Positions 28,188-37,815 of a DNA stretch of 64,000 bases are shown here, in pieces (within the stretch, counting starts at the first letter, position 1; every line of letters begins with the position of its first letter). A program made the translations under genes and the position numbers. The DNA comes from Paenibacillus sp. 32O-W (GTDB lineage Bacteria; Bacillota; Bacilli; Paenibacillales; NBRC-103111). Below the pieces are notes generated by a model. That model had not been told where the DNA came from. It saw only the letters and a program-made list of their open reading frames with translations, and ran no database searches. Location: NCBI RefSeq assembly GCF_007679495.1, contig NZ_VEGP01000023.1, positions 1 to 64,000 on the forward strand, in the 5' to 3' direction.

Positions 28188-28216
28188 TTGACTCGTTTTT
28201 TTATGGTTAGTATAAT
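28188..28216 (+). promoter_or_regulatory. Sigma-A promoter of secD-secF
   Basis: TTGACT (28188-28193), 17 bases, perfect TATAAT (28211-28216). Confidence 0.85.
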
Positions 28217-28251
28217 AGCAATATTGAGTATGGAAGGGAGACTTTCAGTAT

Positions 28252-29484
28252 ATGGATGGCAAGAGAATGGCCGCATTTGTTTTGCTCGTCGTCATTACAC
28301 TTGGCGTGATCACCTGGACGAGCCCGCAATTGCTGAGCAAAGTTAGACTGGGCCTCGATCTGAGGGGCGGATTTGAAATTTTGTACGTTGCCACTCCGGC
28401 TCATGGAGAAGGGGAGGTAACCCAGGATGCATTAAGAGAAACAGCAAAAAGTTTGGAGAAGAGGGTCAATGCTCAAGGAATTGCCGAGCCGGAGATTACT
28501 CCTGAGGGGAAAGACCGGATTCGCGTAAGAATTGCCGGAGTTACCGATGAGGCTAAAGTTCGGGAGATGCTTAAGAAGCCGGCCGTTCTGACTTTCCGCG
28601 GCCCGGACGGCAATATAGAGCTGGACGGGACCGATTTCAAACCGGGCAAAGCCAAGGTGGAATATGAGAACGGAACGACGCCTATCGTCTCTATTGAATT
28701 AAAGAATGCCGAGAAGTTTGCACAAGTGACAGGAAAGCTGATTGGCCAAAATCTGGGCATTTACCTGGATGATCAGATGATCTCCAACCCCAGGGTAAAT
28801 TATGTCATCAACAGCGACAAAGCAACGATTACCGGTCATTTTACCTACGATGAAGCCAAAAATCTGGCGGATACGATTAACCTTGGCGCCCTGCCGTTGA
28901 ATTTGACGGAGAAATATACTCAGAGTGTAGGCGCCACCCTCGGCCAGCTTTCGTTGGAGCAGACAGTCAAGGCCGGTCTGATCGCCTTTGTTCTTATTAT
29001 TTTGTTCATGATCATCTTCTACCGGGTACCGGGCATTATCGCTTCGATCACGCTGATATCTTTTACCTGGCTGCTGCTGCTGGTGTTTGTTCTGATGAAC
29101 GCCACATTAACGCTTCCGGGGATAGCAGCCTTCGTTCTCGGGGTAGGGATGGCCGTGGATGCCAACATTATTACGTATGAACGGATCAAGGAAGAGATGA
29201 GAAGCGGCAAGAGCGTCCTGTCTTCTCTCCGCGCAGGTTCGAAAAATTCCTTCCGGACTATTATGGATGCGAATATTACTACCATATTGGCCGGTGCTGT
29301 GTTATATTTTCTCGGAACTGGAGCCATCCAAGGGTTTGCGCTGACACTGATTTTCAGTATTCTAATCAGTATTATTACGAACGTGTTCTTCTCACGTTTG
29401 CTGCTGCACCTGCTGATCCGCTCTAATGCCGTTAAGAAACCGGGGTATTTCGGCGTAAAGGAGGCGGAAATCCGTGCATTATAA
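28252..29484 (+). CDS. secD: Protein translocase subunit SecD
   Basis: 410 residues. First transmembrane helix about 6-24, with LGLDLRGGFE after it. The periplasm-side P1 domain is of reduced Firmicute size. The family motif GMAVDANIITYERIKEE lies in TM4 with the proton-relay Asp; about six TM helices in all. SecD with SecF uses the proton motive force to pull translocating proteins out. B. subtilis has a fused SecDF, whereas here secD and secF are separate, overlapping genes. Confidence 0.97.
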   Translation: MDGKRMAAFVLLVVITLGVITWTSPQLLSKVRLGLDLRGGFEILYVATPAHGEGEVTQDALRETAKSLEKRVNAQGIAEPEITPEGKDRIRVRIAGVTDEAKVREMLKKPAVLTFRGPDGNIELDGTDFKPGKAKVEYENGTTPIVSIELKNAEKFAQVTGKLIGQNLGIYLDDQMISNPRVNYVINSDKATITGHFTYDEAKNLADTINLGALPLNLTEKYTQSVGATLGQLSLEQTVKAGLIAFVLIILFMIIFYRVPGIIASITLISFTWLLLLVFVLMNATLTLPGIAAFVLGVGMAVDANIITYERIKEEMRSGKSVLSSLRAGSKNSFRTIMDANITTILAGAVLYFLGTGAIQGFALTLIFSILISIITNVFFSRLLLHLLIRSNAVKKPGYFGVKEAEIRAL

Positions 29485-30382
29485 TGTCCATTTCGATTTC
29501 GTCAAGCATCGGAAGAAGTTTTTTGCTTTCTCGATTATAGTAACGATCATCGGTATTGTGGCACTCCTTGTGTTTGGCTTGAATCGAGGAGTCGACTTTA
29601 AAGCGGGGACTACTCTTGATATTACAAGCCCTCAGCCGATGGAGAAGGAGCGGGTTGAGCAAATTTTCAAAGAGGCCGGATATGATATAAATCCTACGGT
29701 AGGCGGGACGACGGCTTCGGCCCGGTTTGATAAAGTGCTGACTCAACAAGAGGTGGAACAAATCATGGCAGGATTTCACGCTGTCTATGGGGAGGGGGTC
29801 AACAAGGAGGAAAACACCGTCGATGTAGAGCTGGCTAACGAGCTCGCGCTTAAAGCCGTTTATGCCGTACTGCTTGCGAGCTTGGGGATTATTATTTATG
29901 TCGCTTTCCGTTTCGAGTGGAGGTTCGGCATTGCCGCGATCGTTTCTTTGCTGCACGACGCTTTCTTCGTAATCACCCTGTTTTCCATCTTCCGTTGGGA
30001 AATAAATCTACCGTTTGTTGCGGCAATTTTGACCATCATTGGTTATTCCATTAACGATACGATTGTTATCTTTGACCGGATTCGTGAGAATCTGAGGTTT
30101 GCTAAGATCAAATCCTTCAGTGATCTGTCCGAATTGGTCAACCGCAGTATCTGGCAGACGATGACCAGATCCATCAATACGGTAGTAACTGTACTGATCG
30201 CAGCCGTGCTTCTGTTTGTCTTGGGAAGCGAGTCGATCCGTTACTTCTCGTTAGCCATTGTTCTAGGATTGGCAATCGGGGCCTATTCCTCGATTTTCAT
30301 AGCAAGTCCTCTATGGCTGCTGTTAAAAACGAAGTGGCCAGGAACAACTAAAAAAGTAGCTGCCGCCAAGAACGAAGTTTAA
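29474..30382 (+). CDS. secF: Protein translocase subunit SecF
   Basis: 302 residues. Starts MHYNVHFDFVKHRKKFFAFS; LNRGVDFKAGTTLDI is the SecF start motif, and GYSINDTIVIFDRIREN carries the conserved Asp/Arg. Six TM helices. GTG 29474 overlaps secD by 11 bases, with AAAGGAGG upstream inside secD, so translation is coupled. Confidence 0.97.
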   Translation: MHYNVHFDFVKHRKKFFAFSIIVTIIGIVALLVFGLNRGVDFKAGTTLDITSPQPMEKERVEQIFKEAGYDINPTVGGTTASARFDKVLTQQEVEQIMAGFHAVYGEGVNKEENTVDVELANELALKAVYAVLLASLGIIIYVAFRFEWRFGIAAIVSLLHDAFFVITLFSIFRWEINLPFVAAILTIIGYSINDTIVIFDRIRENLRFAKIKSFSDLSELVNRSIWQTMTRSINTVVTVLIAAVLLFVLGSESIRYFSLAIVLGLAIGAYSSIFIASPLWLLLKTKWPGTTKKVAAAKNEV

Positions 30383-30401
30383 GTAACAGGACTTTGCTTT
30401 A

Positions 30402-30436
30402 AATGCCGCGAGACTTGTCCCGCGGCATTTGTCTTC
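30402..30436 (+). terminator. Terminator after secF
   Basis: AATGCCGCG / CGCGGCATT with a 10-base loop; the T-run is interrupted (TTTGTCTT), so strength is uncertain. Confidence 0.55.
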
Positions 30437-30464
30437 AATACTATTTCCCAAGAGAGGTGCAACT

Positions 30465-31400
30465 ATGTCTCATCATCCGTATGTCAAGGCGGAACTGGCT
30501 GCTTTCATCCGAATTGCCGGAAACCTGCTGCTCGCTTTGGCCAAGGGCATCGTCGGGTGGTTAGCCAACAGCTCGGCTTTAATAGCCGAAGCCTTACACA
30601 CCGCTTCTTATGGGATCCGAAATTTGGCTGCTCTCGCGCGTCTGCAGGAGGACCGTCTCCGAGGGGGCAGCAAGCGGAGGAAAGCAAGCCGTGCGTGGAT
30701 AGTCGTGGCCGGGGCCATACTGCTTGTTGCCGGGATAGAGCTTGGGTGGAGTACCGTAAGCAAGCTCCAACAAGGCAGCTATTTACCTGTCCAATGGTTT
30801 GCGCTGCCGATGGTTATGCTGTCCATAATTTTACAAGGGATTGCGGGCTGGTCGAGAAACGGCGGTGAACGTAAAGAGCTGCGATCCATGCATAGTAATA
30901 AATGGGATCATAAATTATCGTATGCGGGCTCGCTGATGGCTCTGATCGGCTCGGCAGGAGCCTGGGGCAGTGGATGGCTGCCTCTTCCGCTGATTGGTAT
31001 AATGGACCCGTTAGCGGCCATCGCGATCACGCTTCTCGTGCTCCGATCCGGTTATCGGCTGCTGTACGATGCCAGGCCCGCCGCCGGAGACCAAGCTTTG
31101 GAACAGGAAGATGTGGAGGAGCTTATTCGCACGGCCCAACGGGTCAAAGGGGTTATAGCAGTAGATGATTTAAAGGCTTATGAGCAAGGCCATTTTGTTC
31201 TGGTCGAGCTGCAGGTGAGCGTTAACCCGCAGATTTCAGTGTCGGAAGGCAATGACATTGCCAGATTGGTCAAGCATCATCTAATGAAGCGGTTTATGCA
31301 TATTGCCGATGTGTCGGTTAATGTACAGCCGTATGACGGGGGATACCCTTATCGGAATGCCATGGAACATGATCTGGAGAACAGAACGCTGCTTCATTAG
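30465..31400 (+). CDS. Cation diffusion facilitator-like protein with altered metal site
   Basis: 311 residues with the CDF layout: six hydrophobic segments (to about residue 205) and a C-terminal cytoplasmic domain (about 220-300). The signature SSALIAEALHTASYG aligns with the CDF SxALxxDxxHxxxD block, but the two metal-binding Asp are Glu and Tyr. The later HxxxD of the transport site reads SNKWD. Three of four usual ligands are therefore changed; it may move another ion or be regulatory. ATG 30465 has GAGAGGTG upstream. It lies before recJ where Bacillus has yrvC/yrvD. Confidence 0.78.
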   Translation: MSHHPYVKAELAAFIRIAGNLLLALAKGIVGWLANSSALIAEALHTASYGIRNLAALARLQEDRLRGGSKRRKASRAWIVVAGAILLVAGIELGWSTVSKLQQGSYLPVQWFALPMVMLSIILQGIAGWSRNGGERKELRSMHSNKWDHKLSYAGSLMALIGSAGAWGSGWLPLPLIGIMDPLAAIAITLLVLRSGYRLLYDARPAAGDQALEQEDVEELIRTAQRVKGVIAVDDLKAYEQGHFVLVELQVSVNPQISVSEGNDIARLVKHHLMKRFMHIADVSVNVQPYDGGYPYRNAMEHDLENRTLLH

Positions 31401-31417
31401 GAAAGGGGGAGGATAGG

Positions 31418-33844
31418 ATGCTTGCTTCGAGAGCGAGATGGAAAATTAAGGAAGTTGATAATACAGCGGCTGCACGGCTCATTGAGCAGCTAAATCTGTC
31501 CCCGCTGCTGGCGAAGCTGCTTGTTGCCCGAGGAATGTCTGACGTGGAAGAGGTTCGAAGATTTTTGCAGGCGGATGCGGACCAGATCTATGATCCGTAT
31601 TTGATGGACGGGATGCGGGAAGCTGTGGAGAGAATCCGCTGTGCCTTGGACCGCAAGGAATGGATTCGTATTTATGGAGATTATGACGCCGACGGAGTCA
31701 GCAGCACTTCACTGATGGTACATTTAATGAGACAGCTGGGGGCCAGCTTCGACTATTATATCCCCCATCGGATTCATGAAGGCTATGGCTTGAACAAGAA
31801 TGCTTTGGATCAAGCCAAGGAAAGCGGAGTCGGGCTAATTATTACAGTGGATACGGGGATCAGCGCCTGGCCGGAGGTGGAGTATGCGGCTTCTCTTGGA
31901 ATAGATGTGATCGTTACCGATCACCATGAACCGCCAGAGAAGCTTCCTCCTGCCTATTCGGTCATTAATCCGAAGAAACCGGGCTGCCCTTATCCCTATA
32001 AGCAATTGGCCGGGGTAGGGGTGGCATTCAAGCTGGCACATGCTCTGTTGGGCCGTTTGCCTCAGGAGCTGTTGGAGATGGCGGCCTTGGGCACGGTGGC
32101 CGATCTGATGCCTCTAACCGATGAGAACCGCGTCCTGGTGAAGCTGGGCATAGAGTCCATGCGATCTACGACAAATCCGGGGTTGTCAGCGTTGATGGAT
32201 GCGGCCGGTGTTGACAAAAAGGAGCTATCAGCCGGCCATATCGCTTTTTCATTGGCTCCCAGAATCAATGCCAGCGGAAGACTTGAAAGCGCCGATGATG
32301 CGGTGCGGTTACTGACGACAAATGACCGGGAAGAAGCTGACCGCCTGGCTTTCGAGTTGGATCAATTAAACAAGGAACGGCAAAGAATAGTGGAGGAGAT
32401 GACGGCAGAGGCATTGGCCATGCTGGAGAACACTCCCGACTTGGCCGGACATAAAGTGTTGGTGGTCTGGAAGGAGAACTGGAATGCCGGGGTAATCGGT
32501 ATTGTTGCTTCCAAGCTGCTGGAGAAATACTATCGTCCTACCATCGTACTGGGAATCGACCCCGAAACCGGCCTGGCCAAAGGCTCAGCCCGTTCCATAA
32601 CCGGATTCGACCTGTATAAGGCGTTAAGCTCCTGCTCGGAATTGTTTGAGCATTACGGGGGACACCAAGCGGCAGCGGGAATGACCATCGCGAGTGAGCG
32701 TATTCCTGAGCTTAAGCTCAGGCTGGAGGCGTACGCAGCAGACTGTCTGACCGAACAGGATCTAATTCCGGAAATTCAGGTCGATTTCCATTGCGGCCTG
32801 GAGGATGCGACGTTAGAAGGTATCACGCAGTTGGAAAGGATGGCCCCTTTCGGAATGGGCAATCCGTCTCCACGGATAGTCATTAAAGAATTGGAACTGC
32901 AGGATTGCAAGAAAATAGGGCGAGAGAAGCAGCATTTGAAGCTGACTCTGGTACAGGAAGAAAGGCAAGTACCGGCCATCGAAGCGGTCGGTTTCGGCAA
33001 AGGCTCTCTAGCCGAAAGAATCGCACCCTCTGCATCGATAGATATATTGGGGGAGTTGTCAGTTAACGAATGGAACGGTATCCGCAAACCCCAAATCATC
33101 ATTCACGACTTACGGGTACCCGATCCACAAGTATTTGATTGGAGAGGAATTCGCAGCACAGATTCCCGATGGGCAGAATTGTTTGCGGAAGGGGCTGCGG
33201 AACCCGATCACGGTTCTTACCAACGGAATAAGGCTGTTGTTATATTTGATGAGGAAGAGCTTGCCGGACTCCCCCCGGAATGGAAATCCGGAAGCAGCAT
33301 TTGGTGCTTTAAAGACACGGGTCAATGGATTGATATACATAATGATCTGAAGCATTCGTATTCTGAGATTACGGACTTGATTCTTTATTCTATGCCTCCG
33401 GGGCAGAACCAGCTGGAGCTGGCGCTGCGCGAAGCAGCAGGGGTACAGAGGGTATACAGCGTATTTCAGGAACCGTCCCCCGGAAGGAGAACGATACCGG
33501 GAAGGGAGCAGTTTAAGCAGGTGTATGCAGTGCTAATGCAGCGTGCAAAGTCACCGGTCGAAGAAAATGTTTTGGTGGATTATATTAGCAGAAGGTCTGG
33601 GTTGCCGCGAAGCACAATACAGTTTATTATGAAAGTATTTGAAGAATTGAGCTTTGTTGAACGCGACGGAACCGGATACCGGTGCGTAGCTTCTCCGGCC
33701 AAGAGAGAACTGTCATCCTCCAGGCTCTACAGCAATTATATAGACCGGCAGCGGATTGAGGAAATGCTGATGTATTCCTCCGCGAAGGAATTGAGCCGTT
33801 GGATTGTTTCACGATTGCCGCAACAAAAATCAAATAATAGATAA
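31418..33844 (+). CDS. recJ: Single-strand DNA 5'-3' exonuclease RecJ
   Basis: 808 residues. DHH phosphoesterase motifs: YGDYDADG near residue 89, VDTGIS, VTDHHEPP (DHH), and a DHHA1 domain with GHQAAAGM near 415. An OB-like region and a long C-terminal domain of the Bacillus type follow (about 560-808, ending in a winged-helix-like segment). RecJ trims 5' ends in recombination and repair. Starts 18 bases after the CDF-like gene and 12 bases before apt. Confidence 0.97.
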   Translation: MLASRARWKIKEVDNTAAARLIEQLNLSPLLAKLLVARGMSDVEEVRRFLQADADQIYDPYLMDGMREAVERIRCALDRKEWIRIYGDYDADGVSSTSLMVHLMRQLGASFDYYIPHRIHEGYGLNKNALDQAKESGVGLIITVDTGISAWPEVEYAASLGIDVIVTDHHEPPEKLPPAYSVINPKKPGCPYPYKQLAGVGVAFKLAHALLGRLPQELLEMAALGTVADLMPLTDENRVLVKLGIESMRSTTNPGLSALMDAAGVDKKELSAGHIAFSLAPRINASGRLESADDAVRLLTTNDREEADRLAFELDQLNKERQRIVEEMTAEALAMLENTPDLAGHKVLVVWKENWNAGVIGIVASKLLEKYYRPTIVLGIDPETGLAKGSARSITGFDLYKALSSCSELFEHYGGHQAAAGMTIASERIPELKLRLEAYAADCLTEQDLIPEIQVDFHCGLEDATLEGITQLERMAPFGMGNPSPRIVIKELELQDCKKIGREKQHLKLTLVQEERQVPAIEAVGFGKGSLAERIAPSASIDILGELSVNEWNGIRKPQIIIHDLRVPDPQVFDWRGIRSTDSRWAELFAEGAAEPDHGSYQRNKAVVIFDEEELAGLPPEWKSGSSIWCFKDTGQWIDIHNDLKHSYSEITDLILYSMPPGQNQLELALREAAGVQRVYSVFQEPSPGRRTIPGREQFKQVYAVLMQRAKSPVEENVLVDYISRRSGLPRSTIQFIMKVFEELSFVERDGTGYRCVASPAKRELSSSRLYSNYIDRQRIEEMLMYSSAKELSRWIVSRLPQQKSNNR

Positions 33845-33856
33845 CGGAGGAACAAT

Positions 33857-34369
33857 ATGGATTTCAAGCAGCATATTCGGGTCATTCCCGATTTCCCTCA
33901 GCCGGGCATTCGCTTCAAGGATATTACAACATTGCTCAAGAACGGGCCGGCTTACAAAGAGGCGATCGATGCATTGAAAGAAAAGGTTAGCCGCTACGAG
34001 ATTGATTATGTAGCCGGCCCCGAGGCGAGAGGTTTTGTTATAGGTGCGCCGTTGGCCTATGCTTTGGGGGTTGGTTTTGTGCCTATCCGCAAGAGCGGCA
34101 AACTGCCCGGAGACTGTATTGAAGCCAGCTATGCGCTGGAATACGGCAAAGACAAGCTGGCTATGCATCGAGATGCCATACAGCCCGGCAGCAAGGTGTT
34201 GATTGCTGACGATTTGCTGGCTACCGGCGGAACGTTATCTACTACCATAGATTTAATTCAGCAATTAGGTGGAGAAATCGTGGCAGGGGCCTTCCTAATC
34301 GAGCTTACTTATTTGAATGGAAGAGAGAAGCTGGGAGATCTGGAAGTCATTTCACTTGTCCAATATTAG
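33857..34369 (+). CDS. apt: Adenine phosphoribosyltransferase
   Basis: 170 residues. Converts adenine and PRPP to AMP. The PRPP motif VLIADDLLATGGT is near residue 115; VAGPEARGFVIGAPLAYALG and FVPIRKSGKLP are Apt-specific. GGAGG lies before ATG 33857. In B. subtilis apt is directly followed by relA; here about 9.5 kb intervene. Confidence 0.98.
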   Translation: MDFKQHIRVIPDFPQPGIRFKDITTLLKNGPAYKEAIDALKEKVSRYEIDYVAGPEARGFVIGAPLAYALGVGFVPIRKSGKLPGDCIEASYALEYGKDKLAMHRDAIQPGSKVLIADDLLATGGTLSTTIDLIQQLGGEIVAGAFLIELTYLNGREKLGDLEVISLVQY

Positions 34370-34430
34370 TTTTCCCGGGAAACCGCAACGGACAATTAAC
34401 TTCGAAGAAGATAGTTTTTCCAGCACACCA

Positions 34431-34470
34431 AAAAGGCTGATCCTATTCAGTGAGAATAGAATCAGCCTTA
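34431..34470 (-). terminator. Terminator of the cytochrome c gene (and possibly apt)
   Basis: AAGGCTGAT and ATCAGCCTT with CCTATTC / GAATAG inside. On the minus strand it is followed by TTTTTT, so it mainly serves the cytochrome gene. Confidence 0.8.
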
Positions 34471-34483
34471 AAGTGATGCCAAG

Positions 34484-35404
34484 CTAGTTCAATACTTGCT
34501 CCCAATCGATCGTTCCGTTGCGTATCTGTTCGCGAAGCTCTTTATTGATAATATCGTTGGGGCGACCGCCGTTAGGCCAATCGGTATCGTGACCTTTCCA
34601 CTCTGGACGATCCATGGATAAAATAAATGCCGCCAAGTTGGATACCTCCTGATCGGACAGCGTTCCTCCCTGGCCTTTGGGCATCGTGTTCATAATATAG
34701 CCGGCCAGCTTCGTCATTCTCGATAATCCGGCGCCGTCATTGAACGAATTGTCTCCCCACAGAGCGGGTCCCGTACTGGAGCCTGTTCCCGAACCATCGG
34801 CACCGTGACAAGCGAGACAGGATTGCTTGTATAGCTTCTCCCCGTCCTCGAGATTAGGAATAGGAAGATTATCGGTCGAGTTCTGCATCCTCCAGGGCAG
34901 GTCCGCTCCAACCGGTATGCCTTCGGAGATGTAGGTCAAATACGCCATCATGGCACGCATTTCTTTACTGTCATAAGGAAGCTCCTTGCCGTTCATGCTT
35001 CGCACCATACAGCCGTTAATCCGGTCCTCCAGTGTAAAGACAACCCCTTCCCGCGGCCTGTACTGCGGAAATGCGGTGGTTACCCCGACAAACGGCGAGC
35101 TGTTAATGTCAAGACCTCCGCCGGCATGGCAGCTGATGCAGGATAACTTGTTGCCGACGTAATCGGGAAGCATCGTATCCGTTTCGCTAATCAACTGATG
35201 TCCATACTTAATGGCTTCTCCAACCGGTCCGTCCGGCACATCGTCGAGGCTGGGCGGGTTAAACGCGATTTCACGGGCCGAAGGCTCCGCATAGCGGGGG
35301 GCCGCTTCCTTCTGCGGAATGTTCATCTGCTCGGTAATTTTGTATCCTACCAGAAAAGCTCCTAACAGGAAAAAACCAATTATAATTGCTACATTTGTTT
35401 TCAT
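34484..35404 (-). CDS. Diheme c-type cytochrome, TsdA-like
   Basis: 306 residues. N-terminal membrane anchor (about 4-22). Two heme c sites: CISCH near residue 88 and CLACH near 199. The first domain has LSCISCHAGGG and DRINGCMVRSMNGKEL, which resembles thiosulfate dehydrogenase (TsdA), where an extra Cys or Met can ligate heme. The second is an ordinary cytochrome c domain with TMPKGQGGTLSDQE. It probably works at the outer face of the membrane; the electron donor is not shown. Start at 35404 (MKTNV) has AAGGGGAG upstream; the longer frame is rejected. Confidence 0.8.
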   Translation of the reverse strand: MKTNVAIIIGFFLLGAFLVGYKITEQMNIPQKEAAPRYAEPSAREIAFNPPSLDDVPDGPVGEAIKYGHQLISETDTMLPDYVGNKLSCISCHAGGGLDINSSPFVGVTTAFPQYRPREGVVFTLEDRINGCMVRSMNGKELPYDSKEMRAMMAYLTYISEGIPVGADLPWRMQNSTDNLPIPNLEDGEKLYKQSCLACHGADGSGTGSSTGPALWGDNSFNDGAGLSRMTKLAGYIMNTMPKGQGGTLSDQEVSNLAAFILSMDRPEWKGHDTDWPNGGRPNDIINKELREQIRNGTIDWEQVLN

Positions 35405-35660
35405 CCTTCTCTCCCCTTTATCCTGTTGTATAGTACTCTTACTATAATGGAACGCTGTTGTTTGAACTGTGAGAAAAATCACATTGTGTGCTGAAATGGG
35501 AACATGATTCTTCCATTTTCATGAATTTTTCAATATTTGCCACTGCCCGGTAACCTGATCATCAGAAATGGTATAATAGTATTAACGAGAATAGTTATGA
35601 CAGACTGCGTCTTAGAGATTGAAAATGGTATTGTTGACGGGGATGAGGGGATAAAACGAG

Positions 35661-36350
35661 ATGAACATATTGTGGGTCGAAGATGAAGTTAAAATGATCG
35701 AAAGAGTTGTTCCTTTCTTGAACCAGGAGGGGTGCCGGGTCACCCATGCGATAAGTGCAGAGGCGGCATTAGAACTGCTTCGCAAACAATTGTATGACCT
35801 GCTCTTGATCGACTGGATGCTGCCGGGACTATCCGGAACGGATTTGTGCAGGGAAGTTCAACGAGAACGCAAAGTTCCGGTTATTATGCTGACGGCCAAA
35901 ACGGATGAGTGGGATAAAGTGATTGCGCTTGAGATCGGGGCCGATGATTATATCACCAAGCCGTTTGGAATGAGAGAACTGCTGGCCAGGATCAAAGCGG
36001 TTCTGCGGAGAACCGGCTCTGCCGGCGTTGCGGAAGACAAGGTATTGCGGAGCGGATCACTGACGATCGATCCTCTTCGGCATGAAGTGAAGAAGAATGA
36101 CAAATTAATCTCGCTGACACCTACCGAATTTGAACTCCTGGTCACTTTAGCCGAACAGCCCGGCCGGGTTTTCAGCCGTCTGCAATTGATCGATCAAACG
36201 TTGGGTGAGGTATACTATGGTTACGAACGGACTATTGATTCTCACATCCGCAATCTTCGCCGTAAAATTGAAGATGATCCTGCCCAACCGCAATATATAG
36301 TTACCGTTTATGGGGTCGGCTACAAGTTTGGCGGAGGAGCTTGCCCGTGA
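35661..36350 (+). CDS. OmpR-family response regulator
   Basis: 229 residues. Receiver domain with Asp-Glu pocket VEDEV near 6-10, phospho-acceptor Asp in LLIDWMLPG near residue 51, and Lys in YITKPFG near 101. C-terminal winged helix (about 130-227) with LTPTEFELLVTLAEQPGRVFSR and YGVGYKFG. Overlaps the kinase gene start. The pair sits upstream of an ABC transporter, the layout of antimicrobial-peptide detoxification modules. TATAAT at 35572-35577 may be its -10. Confidence 0.95.
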   Translation: MNILWVEDEVKMIERVVPFLNQEGCRVTHAISAEAALELLRKQLYDLLLIDWMLPGLSGTDLCREVQRERKVPVIMLTAKTDEWDKVIALEIGADDYITKPFGMRELLARIKAVLRRTGSAGVAEDKVLRSGSLTIDPLRHEVKKNDKLISLTPTEFELLVTLAEQPGRVFSRLQLIDQTLGEVYYGYERTIDSHIRNLRRKIEDDPAQPQYIVTVYGVGYKFGGGACP

Positions 36351-37720
36351 TGCCGCAGAGGAATATAAATAGAAAAAGTTTCGTACTACGAAATAGAGGC
36401 TCCCTTCTGACAGCGATGATCCTGGCGGCTTTCTGTGCTTTGAGCCTCTACGCCGTGACCGCCTGGATCCAGATCAAAACAGAGGATCCATATAAACGGC
36501 AGCAAACGGTACAGACAAGCACGTACCTTAGTTCGCTCTACGAGCTGTTTGGGGATTGGGATCAGGTGATAGCAAAGCTGGAAACAGCACGACAGGAGAA
36601 ACTGCCAACTCCTTTGAATGAAACAACTGGGAATCTACAGATATGGTCTGCTGATAACGAATTAGTTTGGCCTGTCGAGTCATCGAATTCGGACAGTATT
36701 TTGAACGAACGACAAATTTTACTGTTAGACCGGGAAGTGATCGGTTATTATCAAATATCTTTTCCGGCTGAAATCGCCGGGAGTCCTCATCTAGTCTATA
36801 TTCCCCTTATTTTCGGCCTGTTGATTTTCGTGGTCAGCTACCTGATGCTGCGAAAAAAAGATGAGGCCCAAGCTCAATTACTCCACCGTCTATCCGATCA
36901 ATTGACACCGTTGGCTCAAACGCACCCGGAACACGTGACAAGCCAGACCCGTAATTCCGGGAAAATCACAATGCAAATGATAGATGCTGAGATCGCCAAA
37001 ATCTCGCAGCGGCTGTATCGTCTGGAGACGATCCGCAAATCGATGGTCGCGGATATTGCCCATGAATTGCGAACACCTTTATCTGTGATGCGAACGCAAT
37101 TAGACCATAGTTTAACCCAGCAAATCCCTCTGGATATGACGCAGGCAGCTTTGCTGCAGGATGAAATCTATCGCATGAGCAAGCTGCTGTCCGACCTGCA
37201 ACAGCTGGCTCTGGCGGAATCCGGCCATCTGCCGCTTTATCCGACCTGGTTTTCGCTGCGAAATATGATTCATGAGCTTATCGAATTATTCGCCATTGAC
37301 GCAGAAGAAACAGGCGGGATCAAGATTGGCCTGCAGGGGGAAGGCAGCTTTCGCATCTATGCCGATGAAACTCGCTTCAGACAAATTTTGATCAATTTGA
37401 TCGGCAATGCATTAAGGTATGCGCGCTCTTCGGTACTGATCCGAGTATCCTTCGATGCATCGATGTGTACGATTACTGTAACAGACGATGGGATGGGCAT
37501 GGAGGAGGAAGAACTCCCGCACGTATTTGAACGCTTTTATCGGGGAACGATGAAACGCCGTGAAGCGTCGAACGGGTCGTCAACCGGGCTTGGACTAGGG
37601 CTTCCGATCGTTAAGCAGCTTGTCGAGCTGCATAAAGGAACCATTACCGTCACGAGCAAATGGAATATCGGAACGACTTTTCGAATCCAAATTCCTATCT
37701 TCCATGACCCTGAAGCATGA
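36350..37720 (+). CDS. Sensor histidine kinase
   Basis: 456 residues from ATG 36350 (GTG 36347 and TTG 36341 are in frame; the spacing from GGAGG at 36333-36337 fits GTG or ATG). Two transmembrane helices (about 15-35 and 143-163) enclose an external domain of about 105 residues. The H box IAHELRTPLS is near residue 235, then N box LIGNALRYA, and G boxes DDGMGMEEE and STGLGLGLPIVK. The size of the sensor loop differs from the short-loop BceS kinases. Confidence 0.94.
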   Translation: MPQRNINRKSFVLRNRGSLLTAMILAAFCALSLYAVTAWIQIKTEDPYKRQQTVQTSTYLSSLYELFGDWDQVIAKLETARQEKLPTPLNETTGNLQIWSADNELVWPVESSNSDSILNERQILLLDREVIGYYQISFPAEIAGSPHLVYIPLIFGLLIFVVSYLMLRKKDEAQAQLLHRLSDQLTPLAQTHPEHVTSQTRNSGKITMQMIDAEIAKISQRLYRLETIRKSMVADIAHELRTPLSVMRTQLDHSLTQQIPLDMTQAALLQDEIYRMSKLLSDLQQLALAESGHLPLYPTWFSLRNMIHELIELFAIDAEETGGIKIGLQGEGSFRIYADETRFRQILINLIGNALRYARSSVLIRVSFDASMCTITVTDDGMGMEEEELPHVFERFYRGTMKRREASNGSSTGLGLGLPIVKQLVELHKGTITVTSKWNIGTTFRIQIPIFHDPEA

Positions 37721-37764
37721 GACTGCGATCTGCACAACATCTTCATATTTCCTCCATCACTCTT

Positions 37765-37788
37765 TCATAATGGTTTGTTACATTATGA
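37765..37788 (+). promoter_or_regulatory. Perfect inverted repeat before the ABC transporter genes
   Basis: TCATAATG - 8 bases - CATTATGA, an exact 8-bp inverted repeat with 16-bp centre-to-centre spacing, lies 28 bases before the ATPase start. It is a good candidate binding site for the response regulator encoded upstream. Confidence 0.55.
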
Positions 37789-37815
37789 CTTACATTGCAA
37801 TAAAGAGGTGTGAAG

